Below, piece after piece: positions 14,355 through 27,143 of a stretch of 64,000 nt of DNA. Made by a program: the position numbers and the translations under genes. Every line of letters begins with the position of its first letter. Position 1 is the stretch's first letter. Origin of the DNA: Gautieria morchelliformis (lineage: Eukaryota; Basidiomycota; Agaricomycetes; Gomphales; Gomphaceae); contig WHVA01000417.1 of assembly GCA_015179125.1 (NCBI GenBank), positions 1 to 64,000 of the forward strand. The letters run 5' to 3'. The notes under the pieces were generated by a model that searched no databases, was not told the DNA's origin, and saw nothing but the letters and a program-made list of their open reading frames with translations.

Positions 14355-16227
14355 TCTTGCAATTTGCGGCTGAGTTCCAAATGAATTCGAACCTCTGAGC
14401 GCAGAGGTTGGCCTACCGTAAGTACTAAGTCGAGTACTATATCGCCAAAGTAACGCCCAGGTCGCGTGATGGTGACAACGCTATAGCTGGAGTCCCGGGT
14501 CACGCTTGATGAAGTACGTGCGCCGAAAAATCACAACGGCCCATAAATTATTTGAAACTTACTGTATATATATCACTGTAAGTCACAAATCACCCTGCAG
14601 GGATATTATAAAATTAATTTGAGGTGTAGTACTTAATAGTGATTGACGACTTACTGTTCCAAATTGAGTCCCAAACAGATCGAGTCTTCCAGAAAATGTA
14701 CTCCTGATCCATTATCATTTTCAGCCGGTCAGTCAGAACCACCACTAGCACTCCCAGCATTCTCTAGGATAGCAGTGAACTCTCAGGATTCAGCGAAGGA
14801 GCCATGATGCATGACTGCCCTTCGCGTCTTGTTTATGCTGCTACCCTACGAGGAGTTTTCCAAAATCAACGTCCCCAACAGCCCCTGTCCCTCAAAGCAG
14901 CAACCTCAGTTATCGCCCCGATCGCCTCTGGTTTTCCCTCCCCACAATACTGATAGAGGCAGGTTCCCGTTAGCAGGACATGCCCTCGGAGGAGCTATAT
15001 CATAACTTTCCCAATATTCTGTCTCGCTGTTCCCCGCCCGTGCAACCCTCCACACTTCCGGTAGACTGCAAAAGAATTCTTGCACCATTCACACGTAACG
15101 ACGATCGCATCTTGGTTGATGCAGCTTCATAGAGTGACTTTGAAGGCAAAATTTTAAGTGAAGGCATGGAGAACCTGTCTCGAGTAGTATATTCCAGCCC
15201 AACCTGCAAACTCGATCTCCTTTTGATGCCCTCTATAGATTAATGGCCACAATCCGATGGATTGGGAACGGTACTATTTACGGAACAGCCAAAAGACTCG
15301 CGAGAATGCGGTGTTGACCCGCGACCCACCGCCCTCCATCGCTCCTTCATTTTTCACTCATGAAGCAGGTATTGTACTCGAGTCTAGCTCCGTTCACACT
15401 GAGAGGACGCACAACAGCATATGTCAACCCTAACCAAATAAAGGTGCCACTCAAGGTTCGCGGCGAAAAGCAAGCTAAACCCGTGCTCCCACCACATAAC
15501 CTCCGATCACTCCCTCTCGGGTTGACCAACCGATGGCCTCTGCAAATATACTGATGAAGGTAAAGAGTACTTCAAGGTGAGGTCAGATAATATATAATGC
15601 AAAGGTTCACTGACTGTGGCGAAAGAATTCCCTCTGAAATGTCATCCTAAAGCAACCAACTACCGAACCCGCCGGATTCTTGCTCAACGAGTATGTGTGT
15701 TACTTGGCCACTCCGCTGTCATATAGCCTAAGGGTACACTGTGGGTACCTCACCACAGTGTGCATTCGTGGCCGTGATGTATGTCTGATAATTGCAACTT
15801 CGTGGGCCAGATACGGTCTGAGTTTTGGACGGATGTCAACTCGACGATGATGCAGGGAAGGGAGAGGAGAGGGAGGAGAGGGAGACGGAAACTCGATCTT
15901 ACACTCTGTAGAGGGTGGATGACTCGGGGCCCATGACCAAGACAAGGAGAGCCACAGTCGTGAGCTCACCTGAGCTTTAGATGGTTACACAAGCCAGGCC
16001 TATACCGGACAGACAAAGGCTGTATTGAGGAAGAAAATACGACACCGCCGCCTCCAAAATAGTTTTAACTTACAGACAGTCCTTAGCACATTGGGTTTTA
16101 CGCTGTGATTGATGAACTGAGCATAAGCCTGTTGAAAGTCAGAATGCACCATTTCACCATGCTCAAAAAACACCAGCATAAGGTATTCTTCTCGATTCAA
16201 CATCGTCGCTAGGAACATGCCTATTTC
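14355..16227. other. Intergenic, no supported gene
   Basis: About 1.9 kb between two - strand genes, holding the ZNG1 promoter and the RPAP3-like 3' UTR. If the last RPAP3-like exon used a further 43-bp intron at its end (GTAGGC..TAG), an extra ~70 codons down to 16000 would be added. I prefer the shorter end. Short frames elsewhere look random. Confidence 0.45.
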
Positions 16228-17767
16228 CTACAGACCCCACGCGTGCCTACCCTCATTATGTTCGGTCGGGTCAATTGCATGCCACACCGCAACCACCAGA
16301 CGCTTTTCCTCTGGACTTAAAAATAACAGTATGGTGTTGAACCGAGGAATTGATGGCAGGTCACACATGAGCCTGGATAGATTGATGCTTGTTGATGCTG
16401 TGGAAGGAGGATAAATAAGAGGCACAATATAAGGATGTAACTGCGTACGAGATGCTACAGCTTTGAAAGTACGAAGCATAGACATGAGGAAGTCAGGCTC
16501 AAGGCTGTTCTTGAAGAGCGCAGGAAGGGACTCAGGGGAGATGCGCTAAGTAACATCATCGTCAAAAGCCAAACACAACAATCAGCATTAAGGGTAAAGG
16601 GAAGCTAGGTATGCCCACGGAGGGAGCAGGAACAGACATACCAACAAGAGGGCATATCGGTCTTGAGGTGCAGGGAGGGCGTTCCAGGCACGAATCAAAG
16701 CGAAGTGGGTTAGCGGGGGAGCAATATAGTCACTTGATTTGACTGTGGCATCCGAAAAAATGAGTTCCCTAGCAATAGGACTTCTGGGCTGAGCCGATGC
16801 CGGCGGAGAGAATGACGCTGAGGCAGGAGAGGGGATAGTCTCTGATGTAGGACTCCGAAGGATGGTATGACTGCCATCAGTACGAAATATACCACCGCCA
16901 ACGCGAGGTTGCGTTTTCAACGCCGAGTTAGATGCAGCCGGTGAGCTGTGGGGTGGAGGGGAGGAGAGAACTCGTGAATGGACCGGCTTGAGAAAGTCAG
17001 TTGACGCTGGTTCGAGGGACTCGATGATTTCAATTGGAACATTGCGCGTGATCCTACGCGAAGACGAGGTCCCGGTGCTGGTTTCAGAGACTTTACTGAC
17101 TGGCGAAGAAGAGAGTGGTGGGACTGAGATCGGCTCTCGCTGGGTTCACTAAGTTTTATGCAGGAAAATCCTGAGCTCGTGTGCTCACCTTGCCCGGCAT
17201 TTTATTTGACGCTTCCCGTCGACGCTTTTGGACCGTCGCCAACTTGGTCTTGATGGACGTATTTGCAGGTTCAGTTTTTAAGGCTTCGAGTAAGTCTTGA
17301 GAAACAAATTAGTTCAACAGTTGGAAAAAATTACACAGCCTTAGCATAGTGACTTACCCTTCTCTGCTTCAGGTAAGCTCTCCAAGGCTATCCTAGCTTG
17401 CGCCCTTCGGAAAAGAGCTTTCACGTTCTTGTCATCCAGGCTCAACACGGTGGTACAATCTCTCTCCGCATCACGATATCTTCACCCTCAATCAACACCC
17501 GGACCCACTCACTGCTTAGTATAAGAAGCGATGCACGCACTCACTTGCCAAGTTTAAGGTAAGCCGCTGCTCTATTGAGAGGATAAGTTGGCTCTGTGCG
17601 ATCTGCTACTACAGCTGCAGAATAGTGCCCGACAGCATCTGCCCAGTTCCCTGATTTGAAAGAGGCGTTTCCCTGTCGGATTGGGACACGTCAATCTTGA
17701 AGGGGTACATATCAATAAGTAATGAAAATACTTTATTCTTCGCAATTTGAGCTGTGGTTGACGCCAT
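16228..17767 (-). CDS. RPAP3-like TPR co-chaperone (R2TP component)
   Basis: Seven exons (17732-17767, 17545-17672, 17358-17479, 17189-17295, 16642-17139, 16449-16545, 16228-16397) sum to 1158 nt, or 385 aa. Residues ~13-115 are tetratricopeptide repeats (GNASFKSGNWADAVGHYSAA, YPLNRAAAYLKLGK, ALFRRAQARIALESLPEAEK), the kind that clamp the C-termini of Hsp90 and Hsp70. A Ser/Pro-rich linker follows. Residues ~265-385 form the RPAP3 C-terminal helical domain (LTHFALIRAWNALP, ISPESLPALFKNSLEPDFL, IPRFNTILLFLSPEEK), which docks on RUVBL ATPases. This points to the R2TP assembly factor for RNA polymerase, snoRNP and PIKK complexes. Yeast Tah1 lacks this C-terminal domain, so the protein is of the animal/basidiomycete type. 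The exact 3' end is the least certain part. Confidence 0.85.
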
Positions 17768-17910
17768 ACAAACTTTGTGACAACGCGCATCAACGAAATG
17801 AGTCCGCTATGTGCATGAGTCGCGTGCCAGGACACACAGCAAACTTGGGCGCCATACCCTGCAGTACAACTACCATATATATAGTGGGTATGAGCGTATG
17901 TACGCTTCTC
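17768..17910. promoter_or_regulatory. Divergent promoter between RPAP3-like and DUG2 genes
   Basis: The two start codons face away from each other with only 143 bp between them, so the promoters and both 5' UTRs must overlap. A TATATATAG sequence near 17875 is the only obvious core-promoter-like element, oriented toward DUG2. The shared promoter is inferred from spacing. Confidence 0.5.
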
Positions 17911-20900
17911 ATGACCTCCTCGCGTAATACGGATAATTTATCTGAGCACCCCTCGTCTCCAGCTCCATTAGACACTCCACCACCTCGCCTATCTCATACA
18001 CTCCACCACGAACAGACAAGCTCGGTGCTTAGTCTTGCTGCAGATGCATGTCACATCTTCAGTGGCTGCCAAACCGCAGATATATACGTGCGTCTTGTCC
18101 CGTCCCGTCTTGTAGTATAGTACATATGTCCATGTTACAGGTCTGGGATCGTTCAACGTTCCAGGTAACGACTACATTACACGGTCATACAGGCAGTGTT
18201 CTAGCGCTTGAGATTGCTGGTGAAAAAGAATGGCTCTTTAGCTCGTCCAGTAAGTAAGCCCATGTCGATTTGAGCTGCAATGAAACCTCCCTCCTTGCAG
18301 GTGACAGTACAGTGCGAATATGGTCAACCCGCCTTCTTACCAATTTATACATCCTCACACCACACCTTGACACCTCATCGGGCGACATCTTCTCCCTTGC
18401 ATTTTCCCCTGCGACGCAGACTCTCTATTTTGGCTGCCAGAACACCAGTCTTCAATGGTATGACTTTTCTAGAACAGCTTATCCTGCACCGCCACCAACA
18501 TCCAGCGTGGATCCTAATCACACGGAGGCGTACCAGTCTGACGTCGACAATGGGTTGGCCATGAGTCTTGACCGCAAAAAATGGCATCGTTTTTTCGACA
18601 ATACCCCGCGCATTGGGAGACCAGTGGCCTTACTCACAACCTCTACCCCCACAACAGCTTCTGGCTCATCCACTCCCTCATCCGGTCAGCCCCGTGTACT
18701 GCAGGTCTTATCTCAGAACATTATTCACTCCGCGCATTTCGGCTACATCTACTGCATGGCACTGCTCCCCAGTCTCTTAGAGGGCGTCGTGGATCGGAAT
18801 TACCTCGAACGTCCGGATAAAAGTAACGAGCATGTTTTGCTGTTGACGGGAAGTGGCGATGAGAGTGTCAAGGTCAGTTTGATGTCATACTCTTCAATCT
18901 TCAAGAGCTGCCGCCGACTAGTTCCAGGTTTGGCAATGTACACCATCTGGACCTGTGCTTCGGCATACATTTGCATGCAATCAGGGTGGTGTTCTGTCGC
19001 TTGTTGCCCGTGACAGCACCGTGTATGCTGGTTGTCAGGATGGATGTGTTGCTGTCTGGGACCTTGAAACTGGGAGTCTTGTCAGGTTAATTTTCGCACA
19101 AGAGGTACCAAATTTCTCTCTACGTCTCTGCCCATGTTTGGGCTTTCTGAGGCGACCGAGTTAACTTGTGAGATGTACAGAACTCTGATGTACTTTCGCT
19201 GTCCATGTTGGACACCGACTTGTACACATGCTCTGCAAATGGATGGGTGCAAGTATGCCTCTCAGTACGTTTCTCACCTTGAGTACTCACGTTTCCTTCG
19301 CAAGCGTTGGTCTGCTCAGTTCACCTGCACCGCCTCGTGGCATGCTCATGCTGGCATTGTCCTCTCATCAATCGTTACAAACACGACACCGTCTTCGACA
19401 TTATATAGTGCCGATGATTGGTGCCTTGTCACCGGTGCAAACGATAACGATGTCAAGGTATTTTCGGCTCTTGCTGCATGTTCTGCTCCTCATGAACGAG
19501 GTAATAGCTTTGGCAAATTGATCTACCGACTGGACGCACTCTACCAGAGGCGGGTTCTATACTCCGCGAGAATACCCGAGTTTACGGTACATATATCGAC
19601 CCCCTTGCTTCATCTACCCAACATTATCTGACGCGTCATTAGACCCTCTCCTGCAATATCTTTACCCATTCGTTTCTATACCGTCTGTGAGCAATTGTGA
19701 ACCCAATCGGGAAGACTGTCGTCAGGCCGCGATCTGGCTTAAACGGTGCTTAAGTCAGCTAGGTGCAGACGCTACAATGGCGCGTATGGTAGAATACAGA
19801 ATGAAAACTCATTGCGCTGATGTACCTGAACAACACAGATCGCCACTGAGCAGGGTGGGAATCCTCTGGTGCTCGCAACGTTCAGAGGAGTGCCGACTGA
19901 TGTGCCCAAACTGCGAATATTGTTCTACGGGTGTGTAATTCTCACTTGAAATAGGTTGAGATGTTAAGTGCCTGGTGTTTCACATCTTCCCGTGCGACCC
20001 AACTTCAGTCACTACGACGTTATTCCTGCGTCCCGGCGGCTGTGGAAGACTGAGCCATTCACCTTGACAGGAAAAAATGGATACTTGTACGGGAGAGGCG
20101 TCACAGACAACAAGGGTCCCATTATTGCGGTGGCATGTGCGGCGTCGGATCTCCTACGAAAGCGTTTACTTGCTTGTGACATTGTGTTCCTGATCGAGGG
20201 AGAGGAAGAGGCTGGTAGCAGAGGTTTTGCGGATGCTGTACGGAGCCATAAGGTCCGTGTGTCGGATAGATATGTCGATTAACGATCCAGACGTTTCTTC
20301 ACCCTAGGATATGATTGGAGATGTGGATTTGCTTTTCGTCAGGTATAGTGACTCTGACCAAGTGTCCAACACGGCTACGGTCCAGGCTGATGTGTCTCTG
20401 GCTGCTCTACAGCAACTCATATTGGATTGGAGAAGATATCCCATGTATCACCTATGGTTTGCGAGGAGTTGTACATGCCACCGTTGATGTTTCAAGTGCT
20501 AGTCCAGATCTTCATTCTGGTGTTGAAGGGGGTAGCGTGGCGGAGCCAATGGTGGACATGTTTGTACATGTTCGCTTCTGACTGAGTTCTTGCAGCTGAT
20601 GCGTCGAATAGGGTGAAACTTCTTGCACGGCTATCTGAAGGCTCGAAAGTGCTCGTACCAGCATTCTGTACGTCTTCGACTGGTTTTGGGTGACTATGAC
20701 ATTTATATCATGAAGATGACCGGGTACAGCCACAAACGGCGAGCGAACAAGAGCTTTATCAGATCCTCGAAGATATAACGCATAAGCCCGCATCATCTCT
20801 CTCCTCGCGATGGCGTGAGCCTTCTCTCAGCATTCATAGTGTAGAGACCTCAGGCCCAGGCAGTATGTCCTATGTCCATTTGTCTAGTTACCAGCTAATA

Positions 20901-21514
20901 GCTTCAGGCGCAACGGTTATACCTGCCCGGGCGAAAGCTAAAGTATCTATACGCATCGTCCCAGAGCAGGATTTAGACACAATCGCAAAGTCGCTCGTCG
21001 ACCACATCCAGGCAAGTTTCAAAGCTCTAGATTCTCCGAATGCTCTACAAGTGAGTTAGTCGCTCTTCGTCATTATATAGGCGGTGAAGAATGGTGCAGG
21101 TCACGATCGACCGTACAGCAGACTGGTGGCTGGGCGACCTTGAGGGTCAATATTTCAAGGCTCTCGAGCGAGCCGTGGAGGCAGAATGGGGCACGAAGCC
21201 ACTGAGGATACGAGAGGGAGGTGTACGTGGCATAACCTTCTCGCGTATCAGGGTGCAGAGCTGACAGATTTCTCAGTCCATCCCTTCTATACCATTCCTC
21301 GAAAAGGAGTTTTCGTGCCCTACTCTCCATCTTCCTATGGGCCAGAGCTCTGTGGGTGTTGTTTCGTACTCTCTCTATGCAATCTAACGGAGCAGTGTAG
21401 GATCAAGCACACCTTCCTAACGAGCGAATCTCCCTGACCAACTTACGTAAGGGGAAGTCTGTTGTGGAACGGTTTTTTCTCTCCCTTTCCCAACTTGATC
21501 ACCAAGCATCGTAG
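17911..21514 (+). CDS. DUG2: Glutathione-degrading di/tripeptidase subunit DUG2 (WD40 + M20 peptidase)
   Basis: Dug2 pairs with the Dug3 glutaminase in the cytosolic complex that degrades glutathione and gamma-glutamyl peptides. Eighteen exons sum to 2661 nt, or 886 aa; exon starts are 17911, 18141, 18301, 18928, 19181, 19305, 19508, 19643, 19839, 20009, 20308, 20413, 20612, 20716, 20908, 21100, 21277 and 21401. Residues ~30-445 are WD40 repeats (DIYVWDRSTF, STVRIWSTRLL, DESVKVWQCTP, CVAVWDLETGS, DNDVKLWQIDLPTG). Residues ~455-886 are an M20 metallopeptidase with all key motifs: FYGHYDVIPA near residue 525, GRGVTDNKGP, the catalytic pair in IEGEEEAGS, and SPDLHSGVEGG in the dimerisation/lid region. 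The fusion is diagnostic of fungal DUG2. It starts 143 bp from a divergent gene. Confidence 0.93.
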
Positions 21515-23389
21515 TCAATTATAATATAAGATTATTAAGCACTACCCAGAAGACTTCGCTCTTACTTTTGAGCTTGTGACACAATGGTGGGCAAATGCCG
21601 AGTATGAGTCTCATTCTCTGTAATAAATGACTTGGATGTATTTTCTCATGCATACTTTATAGTACTTTCGTGCTGAGCGAATGTGAGCTAGTGTAATTCA
21701 TGAAGGCTAGGTGAATACTCGATCCATCGACACATGAAAGTGAAGAAGAAAAGAAGTGATAAGCGCGCGGTGGAAGGTGGTTGGGTGTGGGGGGGCTCCC
21801 AGAACCCCAGCTAAAATAAATAGCGGGGAAGCAGGCTGTGATGAGAGAATAATCGACCGTGGTTCCTGATCCGTGGATTCTGGTCAAATGTATCCAGCTG
21901 GCGGGTGTTTGCCCCATTTATTTGAAGAGGGTGGGCCTGCACATCTGGTCGCCCCATTGCCGAGTGCGGTGACACCTGGAAGTGGTCGTCTCGGGGGTCG
22001 AGTGGGTGTGTGTCCCAGCGGAATTCCGGCTCCAATCCTTAACACATGGCTCTCATGGCTCCAGGAAGTCCTAGGAGGCATACTCCTCGGTCTTGTTCGT
22101 GAGCACCTGGTACCTCGAGCTCCAAATGGAAGGGAGCCCCGCCGAAGCTTTCGATCCTCGCCTGCACACCAGAAATCGAGGTCATCTGTGCGCGAATGGG
22201 CACGCGAATGAGTGCGGAAGACGAAGACGTGTGAATCTATCAACGGAGCTGGGTTCCCTGAGGTTGCCAGGTAGAGGGGGTTGCTATCGTAGTCATGGAG
22301 GGGGTCGCATAGACTAGATCGAGAGTCGATAGACCCGACATTTTTGAGCGTACAGTCGCTGTCCGTGTCGGCAAGGCTGTCACTGTCAGGTGATGCGGTT
22401 GATTCCAAGTGGGATAGGTCGACCGTGGTATGAATATCGGTGAAGTGTTTATCCCCCCCCTCGTAGGGAAAGGTTGACAGCGTGAGACGTGAGGTCATAA
22501 CTGAAGACTGCACTCAGCCTAGCGTATGAAGTATTGTCAGCTGTGGCTTACCGGCGGCGGGGGGAAGTGCTGTGGCTCTAGGAATGGCACGTGAGGCACC
22601 ATGCGAGGACCTGATCCACTGTACAAATACGCCAACGGTTGGTTTAAGGTTAAGATTAAATAAATGGAGCATTTTGACTGCTGTGCGGGCAAGAATGTCA
22701 GCGCAGTGATACTAGGGAGAGAGTATGGCCACACTCGCATCCTGTCCTCGCAAGTATAATATCTTGTAGGGGCAACTCAGCCTGCATTAAATGACACTTA
22801 GGATTGATTGAAGTGGCTCCGTGTAGAGAAAAGCTCTAAAGGGATGCTCCATTAATATACCTGTCGGAAGAGAGTGTGGGAGTACAGGCTCTCGTGATAT
22901 TAGAAGACAGGACAATCGGACGCTGCCGAAGATGAGACCAATTGGCATTCAGGGTTGCAATGTTGCAAATAATGGCGGGGGCGGTCGGTGCGCTACACCG
23001 ACTCGGAACGTTTGCATGCCCAGCTATAGAACCGCAAAGAAGATTTTAGTTACAAGAGGGTAATGAGCTGTTGCTGCGGTCAAAATGAGTAGCGCAACTC
23101 AATGGAGGCTGTGCACCAGCTTTAACGATGACCCCGTAGTGAGACGAAACAGGCCAGGGCACCGCAGTTGGTATCGCGACTCCACTCAGCTGGCTATAAC
23201 GAGTAAATCTCGGATTTCAACGCAGATCCGTGCGTATATCATCCTATTGCCGGATCCCTAGCGCTCCTCGGCTCACTTGGGAGCTCGCTAGAAGATGTAA
23301 TTGGAGACTGAGTTACACATAACAGTACAAGATGTCAGCTGAGGGCCCGAGGCAGTCACTGTGGCTGGGAATGCAAATGCAACCAGCCA
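21515..23389. other. Intergenic region with one doubtful reading frame
   Basis: Between DUG2 (+) and ureG (-), so it contains two 3' ends. Apart from the doubtful - strand frame at 21884-22513, listed separately, I see no domain, tRNA or repeat. Stops are dense from 22740 to 23389. Confidence 0.45.
21884..22513 (-). CDS. Possible hypothetical protein (doubtful)
   Basis: A 209-codon open frame with Ser/Asp-rich (STASPDSDSLADTDSD) and then Arg/Pro-rich composition. No domain is recognised. No convincing upstream or downstream exon was found, and the composition fits either a disordered protein or chance. Its length is the only reason to list it. Confidence 0.25.
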   Translation of the reverse strand: MQSSVMTSRLTLSTFPYEGGDKHFTDIHTTVDLSHLESTASPDSDSLADTDSDCTLKNVGSIDSRSSLCDPLHDYDSNPLYLATSGNPAPLIDSHVFVFRTHSRAHSRTDDLDFWCAGEDRKLRRGSLPFGARGTRCSRTRPRSMPPRTSWSHESHVLRIGAGIPLGHTPTRPPRRPLPGVTALGNGATRCAGPPSSNKWGKHPPAGYI

Positions 23390-24570
23390 CTAATTCGAGG
23401 AACTACTGATACCGCCGGGAATTCCAGGAGAACCTGATGACTTCCAAGCTCCCAGTATGAGTTCTGCGATATCCTCGACTCCTTTCCCTTCCTTCACACT
23501 CGTGAATACAGTTGGTCCATTACCACGCATTTTTCTTGAATCACGATCCATAACCTCAAGTGAGGCATTGACGTGGGGGGCCAGATCAATCTGGCACATC
23601 GAAAAAGTGAGGTGAGTGTGCAAACAAAAGAAGGCCGCAGAAGCCATGCATACTTTGTTTATCACCAATAAATCTGATTGGGAGATGCCAGGGCCGCCTT
23701 TTCGAGGTATCTTGTCCCCACCCTAGGAGAAAGCTGTTCATCTCACTTGAGGTGGAAGCGGGAAATTTACCGAAACGTCGATCACATAGATAATATAATC
23801 CGCAAGTTCTCGAGAATAGTTTGCCGCCAGATTGTCCCCACCGCTTTCAACAAAGAGCATCTGGCAACCAAACGTTGCCTGAAGTGTTTCTAGCGCCCCC
23901 AAATTGGCTGAAATATCCTCGCGAATAGCGGCATGCGGACATCCCCCTGTTTCAATGGCGTTAATTCGTTCGGCGGGCAATGCCTGATTCTTGATCAAAA
24001 ACTCGGCATCTTCCCGTCTGCTGTGATGTCAACGAATAGCTCGGAGCGTGTACGCAGAAAAGCGTACGTGAAGATGTCATTAGTTGTAACGGCTGTGGGA
24101 CGAAGACGTGATACCTATGGGCATTCCTTGATTATGCAGTTACTCACCAATGTTATATTCGCCACGAAATCTTCGACATAGAGCAAGAGTCAAGGCAGTT
24201 TTCCCGGAACCAACAGGCCTACCAAATAGTATCTGTAGCCGTACCTTTGACGCTGAGTGGAATAAAGCCTTACCCGCCAATGCCGACAGTGAAGCCGCGC
24301 TCCACCCAGTTACGAGACGAATAGTCGGGTAGGTCACGTTCAGCAAACTTGCCTAACACATAATCCAATTTTTCGGTTTTACCGCTGTCTCGTGGTGGAC
24401 TCACCAGCGTGCTCCAGGTGCTCATGAGTGTGGCCGTGTTCATTGTGCTCATGAGAGTCCGAGATATCGCCTGAGTGATCGTGTAAAACACCGGAGTCTA
24501 CATTGCTGGACAGTTGGTTTTGGAACTTGACGACGTTTGGTTTGGCCATTGAGGAAGCTGACGCTGACAT
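23390..24570 (-). CDS. ureG: Urease accessory protein UreG (GTPase)
   Basis: UreG is the SIMIBI-class GTPase that, with UreD and UreF, loads nickel into apo-urease. Seven exons (24405-24570, 24274-24352, 24148-24218, 24068-24092, 23771-24020, 23654-23722, 23390-23590) sum to 861 nt, or 286 aa. The N-terminus has a His-rich metal-binding stretch ([17 protein letters not shown]), as in plant and fungal UreG. The P-loop is [11 protein letters not shown] near residue 85. Other family motifs are VVTNDIFT-type, [17 protein letters not shown] (the nickel-binding CPH), [12 protein letters not shown] and LLVINKIDLAPHV. The C-terminus has the usual [13 protein letters not shown]. The first ATG is used. 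A second in-frame Met is eight codons later. Other urease genes are not in the window, as expected for fungi. Confidence 0.95.
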
Positions 24571-26176
24571 AATAGATATGAGTAGCGGAGCGTTTCTTAC
24601 ACCCGGCGAATTCCGGGAAACCCCGGCCGCATATTAATATTGGTGGGTGGTTACCAGCTGACCCGTCCGGCGACTATCGCCATATTAGGTAGTTCGACAT
24701 TAGTTTTTTACGCTATGGCTCCACATCATCGCTGCATTAGAGGGCGCGGTGGGAACCGTGGTGTTGGGGATCACGCATGCTGCATACCATGGCAAGCCCT
24801 AAGGCGGCTTTCCACACCCGTCAACTGCACATTGCGCTCACAGCTGAGGAATAGGATTCGGATACGCCATCGAGAGCGGTGAAAAAAGTTGAGTTGTCAT
24901 GGTCGGAACTGCTGCACAGTTTTATGCAAACCTTCCCCACAAGCTCATGGTGAATGAGTGCGCTGCCGTTTTGGAACAGAACAGTGTGAATCAGTTACAT
25001 ATACCCAGTCATCGGCGAACTCGCCTTACATATGGCACAGGCGTTGTCGCTCGACGAGGAACCCCAGCAAGTTACCGTGTCATGTTACCATTTATCTTCA
25101 GTCGCCATGAAGCACAGTCTGTCATATATTTCGCCCTGGTGTACTATGCGTTTGCTCTGGGCCGATATGGTGACTCGTTATCTCACGTTTAATTAGTGAA
25201 ATTCAATGACCTTGTATCTTCTGCAAACACTTCCAATTCTCCAACGCACTGTCTGTCCCAACCTCGCACAACTCGAGAACAACGACCGGTTCGGCCACGG
25301 GAAGCTTTTCACCATCAATAACGCCTTGTTGTCTATCCTGGTTAGTCTGTCGTCCTCAAAGACCATGCAGGCATGGCGTATGAATCGTTGTCGCATCCGT
25401 CCATAGCTGACATCGTACGAAGGTGCTTTACCCCTTCTCAGGCTTGACCAAACCAACATACCCAAGTCACTTCTTTCCTTGCCTGGTAAGGCTAGTTTCG
25501 AGTCATTCACTCGATACCGGGAACTCTGGCGCTAGGTGGAGCGCCTTCTTTGGCGGTACTTTCAGCAAAGACACGGCCACTGTCGCATACTCACACCATA
25601 TTGAAAATTTACAACGCTCACTAGCCCACCACATATCGACCAACGCATCGCTCAATGATTGCCCAACTCCGTTTACGTGTTCTATTGCGTACCTACACGG
25701 CTGCATCCAAGGCTGCATGGCTCAATGAAATGAGGTCTATCGTGACCGATTATCGCATCCTACTAATAGCAACAACAACGTTCCTAGCTCCTGCTAACGT
25801 CCGTCCGCTGTGAGTGCCATGCTGGACACCGCATCACACGATCAGCAATTTTCTCTTTACCATGACCTTGACCCGATCACTACGCTCTGACAACTTTCAT
25901 TGGCTCATTTATCGCTTAGACTCGCATACGCACTCAGCTCGTAATTATGTTCGACTGTGGCAACTTTTGGCCATGCGCCTTCGGCTTCACTGTGGCTGCA
26001 TACCTCTGCAGTGTATTTCTGTCCTGTTTCCGTCCAAGTTCACATACGCACACCCCGAGATCTCGCTAAACAATGTGTATTTGGGTACCGGCGCTTCCTG
26101 CAGTGCTTCGAAACAACAAAGTGACTCATAATCTCGTTTATGATCCTACTTTGAAGCTTGAATAGTCTCTGATACG
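24571..26176. other. Intergenic, no supported gene
   Basis: About 1.6 kb between the divergent ureG and methyltransferase genes. Several frames of 60-105 codons exist on both strands (for example 24899-25192 +), but none has a domain. My attempts to join neighbouring frames with GT..AG introns met stops. A degraded or very divergent gene between 25200 and 25750 cannot be excluded. Confidence 0.4.
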
Positions 26177-27143
26177 ATGACCAAAGATCCTTGGTCGACG
26201 CAGCTTTATCATGCCAACGTGCCGTTTGTGTATTCTTCTCAATATACTTCCACTGTTCTAGAACTCCTGGATGCGAAACTGGGCGACAAAATCTGGGACT
26301 TTGGTTGTGGAAGCGGAGAGGTTACACGGAAGCTCCAGGACCTAGTTGGGCAAAACGGCCTTGTAGTTGGTGTCGATTCTAGTGAAAATATGGTATGCAG
26401 CATGGAAGTGCTAAAGTGACGAATGGACGAGGTGTTTATTTTGCCTTCTATAGGTTGAGCACGCTCGTATGAGTGGCATAAAACATGCAATTATCGCGGA
26501 TATCCAAGAGTTACATGCAGATGAGCTTGTTGAGACGTATGGAAAATGCGATGCAATATTCAGCAATGCTGTGCTTCATTGGTGCAAGAGGGATCCAGGC
26601 GGTGTCCTGGAAAGTGCAAAAAAGGTTCTGAAGCCTGGTGGACGTTTTGTTGTTGAATTTGGTGGATGGACAAACTGCATAGGTGTTTAATTTATCCATT
26701 TGTCGCTACGCACCTAATCGGGTGTGCCATCTGCCAGGCATACGTTCCGCCTTGCATGAAGTCCTTCGTAGGCATTCCATGGACCCCGTCCCTCGGGATC
26801 CCTGGTACTTTCCGTCTGCTGAGGATTATCAAGAGGAAGGTTGTTTTCGATCCAGTGGGAATTGCCTGGAATGACGATCATGACTTGTTGACAGCTTCTC
26901 GAAAAGCATGGGTTCCGAGTCCATCACATCTCACTCAACCCTCGTCTCACTCCTCTCGAGGGAAATGTCAAAGATTGGATGAATATGTTCTGCAGGTGGA
27001 ATTTTCTGGAGGGTCTAGAGGATGAGGAAGCAAATCTCATCATGGAGGAAGTCAACGATCTTTGTGCAGTAGACTGCTGCGACTCAAGAGGTCGATGGTC
27101 CATGATGTACACAAGATTGAGAGTGGTCGCTTTATACGAATGA
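26177..27143 (+). CDS. Class I SAM-dependent methyltransferase, frame broken near the 3' end
   Basis: Exons 26177-26392, 26454-26682 and 26738-~26840 encode a Rossmann-fold methyltransferase. Motif I is WDFGCGSGEVT, the acidic loop is VVGVDSSENMVEHAR, motif IV is CDAIFSNAVLHW, and motif V is KKVLKPGGRFVVEFGG. It resembles trans-aconitate/ubiquinone-type methyltransferases. The C-terminal part is clearly present from 26895 (LLEKHGFRVHHISLNPRLT, DWMNMFCRWNFLEGLEDEE) to a stop at 27143, but in a different frame. A phase-0 intron would be needed after about YFPSAEDYQ. The acceptor TTGACAG at 26894 is good, but no GT donor exists in that phase. The gene therefore carries either a small indel or a non-standard splice. 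Substrate unknown. Total length would be about 270 aa. Confidence 0.75.

Noticed and set aside
16000-16245. Extra C-terminal exon for the RPAP3-like gene
   Set aside because: A 43-bp intron is possible on sequence, but the RPAP3 C-terminal domain is complete before it and the added residues look random.
24899-25192. 97-codon + strand frame
   Set aside because: No recognisable motif, and splicing to nearby frames gives stops.
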